Assembly (NCBI RefSeq): GCF_026262505.1 | Contig: NC_067206.1 | Location: forward strand, 7,096,879 to 7,160,878 | Direction: 5' to 3' | DNA length: 64,000 bases | Origin: Trichomonas vaginalis G3 | Lineage: Eukaryota > Parabasalia > Trichomonadida > Trichomonadidae | Shown here: positions 60,808 through 64,000 of the stretch, piece by piece | How positions within the stretch are numbered: position 1 is the first letter of the stretch | How the letters are laid out: every line of letters starts with the position of its first letter | Program-made: the position numbers and the translations under genes | The notes under the pieces: generated by a model | What the model was told of the DNA's origin: nothing | Seen by the model: only the letters and a program-made list of their open reading frames with translations | Database searches by the model: none

Positions 60808-61560
60808 ATGAATGTAAATTTTAGAACAATTCTTGGAAAAACATATACAATAACAGTACAGCCCAATCAAACCCTAACTGATGCTAAGCGAATACTTTCT
60901 GTCCAAGAGGATATATCATTAGAAAAAGCACAATTTATTTATCGAGCTGAAATCTTACAAGAAAATATCCCATTTAGCACCTTACAAATTCAACAAGATC
61001 GTTATATAGTAATTCATAATAGTTCTCCTAAAAAAGCAACACCAATACAACCACCTCCTGTCGAAAATAATCCACCGAATTCCGAGCTTGATAGTTTTGA
61101 GCCACCAAATCAAGCGACACGGCCTCCATTAGATAATATAATAGACGAATCAGATGAATTCAATCGAGATGTTAAAGCTTTAGTTGAAATGGGATTTACC
61201 AAGGAACAAGCCATCCAAGCTTTGAGAACAACAGGGAACAATCTAGATTCGGCAATTAGTTTACTTGTTTCAGAAAATGCTCCAATACCAGAAGAAATAT
61301 TAGCAATGAATAATTCACCCTCACAACAACCACCCCCTAACACACGACCGCCACCTACTGTGGAATCTTCAAATTCTGGTCAAAATACTGGACGTTATAG
61401 AGATTTCCAAGGTGATTATGATAAATTATCATCTTCAGAGAAAGAGGCATTAGAAAGGCTTGATACATTAGGATTTGATCCGACAACAACAATTCAAATA
61501 TTCATTGTTTGTGGTAAAGATGAAGAACAAGCAAGGAATTGCCTTAGTTCATTAAGATAA
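60808..61560 (+). CDS. Rad23-like ubiquitin-receptor protein (Ubl-UBA-UBA)
   Basis: The product has 250 residues. Residues 1-70: ubiquitin-like domain (NVNFRTILGKTYTITVQPNQ ... QIQQDRYIVIHN). 75-110: Pro-rich linker. 118-156: UBA1 (DVKALVEMGFTKEQAIQALR). 160-200: a second Pro/Asn-rich linker. 205-250: UBA2 (EALERLDTLGFDPTTTIQIF). Ubl-UBA proteins such as Rad23 carry polyubiquitinated cargo to the proteasome. The XPC-binding helix bundle found between the UBAs in Rad23 is not apparent here, so it may be a shuttle without the repair partner. A Dsk2/Ddi1-type relationship is less likely given two UBAs. Confidence 0.8.
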   Translation: MNVNFRTILGKTYTITVQPNQTLTDAKRILSVQEDISLEKAQFIYRAEILQENIPFSTLQIQQDRYIVIHNSSPKKATPIQPPPVENNPPNSELDSFEPPNQATRPPLDNIIDESDEFNRDVKALVEMGFTKEQAIQALRTTGNNLDSAISLLVSENAPIPEEILAMNNSPSQQPPPNTRPPPTVESSNSGQNTGRYRDFQGDYDKLSSSEKEALERLDTLGFDPTTTIQIFIVCGKDEEQARNCLSSLR

Positions 61561-61677
61561 ATAAGCGTATTGTTAGTATTAAATTATATAAAGCTTTGTT
61601 TTTTTCTATGATTATGATCTTTCTGATATTTTTATATAAATTATCTTGAATTTCTATTATCTATCTGTTATGTTCAT

Positions 61678-62418
61678 ATGAACATCAGAATGAATACATT
61701 ATGGCAAACATTGATATCATATTGTATGGAAGAGATCGAAATTGATGATTACGTTTTATCACTTGACATACAATTTAAACGATATCCAATGCTTTTTCAA
61801 CATGTACAAACAATTATAAATAAAAATGGCTGCCTTACAGAAAAAGAACAGCAATTATATTTATTGGGAGCAGAAAAATTCATAGCTAAAACAGTAAATA
61901 ATATCAAATTATTTAAGGAATTGGCAGATAATAAAAAGGGGAACTATGTAATTGCATTGAAAGACAAAAATATCATGCTGAAAAGAGAATTATTCGATTT
62001 TTATAACGATTTTTCCAAAAAAATTACCGACACACTACTCCCAATATCTAAAACAGCAGATTCTACAATATCTTGCAGAAGATCTCTTGGTTACGTTACA
62101 ACTTTATTATATCCACATTTTTCTATTGATGAAAAGACTACAGTACGAAATAGAACATTAGAATCATTCAATCAAGCTATGTATATGGCAAAAACATCAT
62201 TAAAATTTACGGATGATTTGAAATTAGAACTAGTTTTAAATTTTGCTAACTTTGAACATATTTGTTATGGATATACTCAAGAAGCTATCCAAATAATGCA
62301 GGAAGCAATTGGAATGGCAATGGAGAATGGCGGAAACGAACTCACTCCAAAAGGAAGAAGAATGATTGAAGCAATGATCAATAACATAACAATGTGGTGT
62401 CACCCTGATACATCTTGA
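61678..62418 (+). CDS. Divergent 14-3-3 protein
   Basis: The product has 246 residues (or 242 from the second ATG at 61690). All-helical with the 14-3-3 order: N-terminal helices with CLTEKEQQLYLLGAEKFI, a central helix ISCRRSLGYVTT, then SFNQAMYMAKTSLKFTDDLK, LELVLNFANFEHICYGYTQE (compare the canonical LGLALNFSVFYYEI) and a final helix ending NNITMWCHP where 14-3-3 has DNLTLW. Several phosphopeptide-pocket residues appear changed: the canonical KxxxR ... RY cluster is not clearly visible. It is either a distant phosphoserine adaptor or one with altered binding. TCATAT overlaps the first ATG, which favours initiation at 61690. Confidence 0.75.
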   Translation: MNIRMNTLWQTLISYCMEEIEIDDYVLSLDIQFKRYPMLFQHVQTIINKNGCLTEKEQQLYLLGAEKFIAKTVNNIKLFKELADNKKGNYVIALKDKNIMLKRELFDFYNDFSKKITDTLLPISKTADSTISCRRSLGYVTTLLYPHFSIDEKTTVRNRTLESFNQAMYMAKTSLKFTDDLKLELVLNFANFEHICYGYTQEAIQIMQEAIGMAMENGGNELTPKGRRMIEAMINNITMWCHPDTS

Positions 62419-62886
62419 TGTGCTACATCCCATTCAAATATAAATTTAAATTGAATCTTAAAACAGAAGAGTTCATGTTGGAATGTAAAGCAAATTTCTA
62501 ACAGGAATCTCAGAGTAATTAGCATTCAAAATAACTCCATTTAAATTTTATGGAAGAAATTATTATTTTTACAAAGCAAACATTATGCTTTGGCATCTCT
62601 TTTTTGTCACATAGTCAAGTTATGCTTATCTTCTTCTATATAATGTAATTGTATATTGCATTTTCATAGAGATTTTTAAATTTTGGATGAAGAGCAGTAC
62701 CTGATAATAAATAAGAACCCTGTATACATAGTACTTTTCTATCTCCATTGAGTTTATTTACCATATTTATATGCTTGTCAATAAAAAACTATTTATATAT
62801 AAATACCCATCTGTGATATCATATATCATACGAAGGCTACTCTATTTTTAAAAGAGCTGCTCATATATTTCAGTAATCACTTATAA
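62419..62886. other. Intergenic, no gene seen
   Basis: AT-rich spacer; no repeats or RNA genes recognised. Confidence 0.45.
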
Positions 62887-64000
62887 ATATCTTTCGACTG
62901 CATAGTTTTGAGTAAGATTTTTTTATTTTTGTCATCTGAAGAAATTTCATTCCCTGTTCTCATTGAAGAGCTTATTAAATCCATTGATGAAAATCAAGCC
63001 AATATTTTAGAAATACTTGAAACAATAAAGTCACGCGAAAAAGAACTTGTAAAAAGAAAAGAATATTATTGCTCAATATTTCCATTTAATCAGTCAATGA
63101 CTATATTAGCTAGAAATTATTCCAATCGTATAAAAATTCTTATATTGTACTTCATTGGCTACTTTGCTACATGTTCACAGTTTCCGATTACATTTTTTGA
63201 AAATGAAGAAACAATTTCCATTATATTCGAGCTAATTCATCAAAGTTCTCTTATGTTGAAGCAATGCTTCCATGTGTTTCAGAATTTAACAAGTATTTCA
63301 ATTCCAATTTCTCGAATTTTATTCTCAAAGCAGATTTTAAACGTTTCTTATGCCTCAAAACCATATTTTAGGATACCATATACAGTTCTAAATATAATTT
63401 CAACTCCGGATTTTCAATTTACAGACCAAATTATTCAATCATTAAATATATTTGTACTAACTTATACACAAGCAGGAACTAAAGAGCAATCTGCAGCACT
63501 CTTGCTAATGTCTTTTTTGCAAAGTCATCAAATTCTTGATTATTCCTCTTTTAATTTGCATCAATACTTTGAATCAAATGATAAAGACATTATAAATTCA
63601 GCATGCGAATTACTTCTCTCAATAGAGTCTCCTTCTTTCACTTATCTTCCTGATATAATCTCAATTGCAACTCGTGGACTTGCTCCTATCGAAACCACCT
63701 TCGAAATACTTCTAAAAAACCATGAGTCGTGGAGTGGATACAATAAAGATGTTGTTTTCGAATTTATTCGAGAATCTCTTATAAATGGAAGTTATGACCA
63801 ATCAAAACTTGCTGCAAAGCTATATTTAGCGTATTGCAACAATGAAAATGAATGGGATTATGAAATAATAAATAATATTATTAAATATTGTGAAGAACCA
63901 GAATTGGCCATTGAAATGTTTAAGCATATGCTACAGTTTGCCGAAAGTATTAAAAATGGAGAAGAATTAGAAGGTTATTCCGATATTTTAGACCAAATAT
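62887..64000 (+). CDS. Large unknown helical protein, partial (runs off the window)
   Basis: From the stop at 62884-62886 to the window end (370 codons) there is no stop in this frame, which is exceptional in such AT-rich DNA and shows it is coding. The first in-frame ATG is only at 63097, yet coding-like sequence (SSEEISFPVLIEELIKSIDE) starts near 62930, just after a GTCATCTG initiator-like site. The product is Leu/Ile/Ser-rich with helix pairs resembling HEAT/ARM repeats. Family not recognised. The start may lie at 63097, use a non-ATG codon, or have been lost by mutation. Confidence 0.65.
   Translation, partial: MSFDCIVLSKIFLFLSSEEISFPVLIEELIKSIDENQANILEILETIKSREKELVKRKEYYCSIFPFNQSMTILARNYSNRIKILILYFIGYFATCSQFPITFFENEETISIIFELIHQSSLMLKQCFHVFQNLTSISIPISRILFSKQILNVSYASKPYFRIPYTVLNIISTPDFQFTDQIIQSLNIFVLTYTQAGTKEQSAALLLMSFLQSHQILDYSSFNLHQYFESNDKDIINSACELLLSIESPSFTYLPDIISIATRGLAPIETTFEILLKNHESWSGYNKDVVFEFIRESLINGSYDQSKLAAKLYLAYCNNENEWDYEIINNIIKYCEEPELAIEMFKHMLQFAESIKNGEELEGYSDILDQI

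Overview
The window is AT-rich eukaryotic DNA with short intergenic spacers and intronless genes. It is most consistent with a trichomonad parabasalid, probably Trichomonas vaginalis. Support for this: a BspA-type leucine-rich-repeat gene, a long ankyrin protein, a small trichomonad-style Myb protein, several divergent kinases, mariner (Tvmar1-like) and MULE transposons, a Maverick/Polinton-type element, and start sites preceded by TCA(C/T)T initiator-like motifs (clear upstream of the Myb, homeodomain and chromo-like genes). A related trichomonad such as Tritrichomonas cannot be excluded.

Left flank (1-14974): a broken membrane-anchored surface-protein gene, a CAMK-like kinase whose DFG has become NFG, a Myb protein, a protein with two chromo-like segments, and a TALE-like homeodomain protein. 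After these comes a gene-poor stretch with an unusual array of long, segmented hairpins (about 11160-11895), then a decayed mariner copy with intact ends.

Centre (14975-45614): a 30.6-kb element bounded by A25/T28 tracts, identical GC-rich hairpins and a possible 5-bp ATATT target duplication. It is organised as two inverted arms of about 9.7-10 kb. Each arm carries the order A (large coiled-coil/PQ-rich protein) - B (putative double-jelly-roll major capsid protein) - small antisense gene - C - D (putative minor capsid) - HNH endonuclease - E (putative structural). The middle holds a KilA-N/GIY-YIG gene, a KilA-N gene, an A32-like packaging ATPase (frameshifted) and three unknown genes. A third, rearranged and partly deleted copy of the A-E block follows. 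I see no DNA polymerase B, retroviral-type integrase or protease, so this looks like a capsid-module-duplicated, non-autonomous Maverick. Most of its genes carry single-base indels, but A, C, D and the small gene (right arm), E (left arm) and HNH (middle) each have one uninterrupted copy. The spacers are filled with two repeat families: a palindromic module whose stems change together between copies, and a 24-25-bp tandem unit.

Right flank (45615-64000): tRNA-Ala(AGC), a GSK3-family kinase, a complete but decayed MULE with 34-bp TIRs and a 10-bp target duplication, a TKL kinase with a long helical C-terminus, a BspA-like gene split by a second mariner, a long ankyrin protein, a small unknown protein, a Ubl-UBA-UBA (Rad23-like) protein, a divergent 14-3-3 protein, and an open frame that runs off the end of the window.
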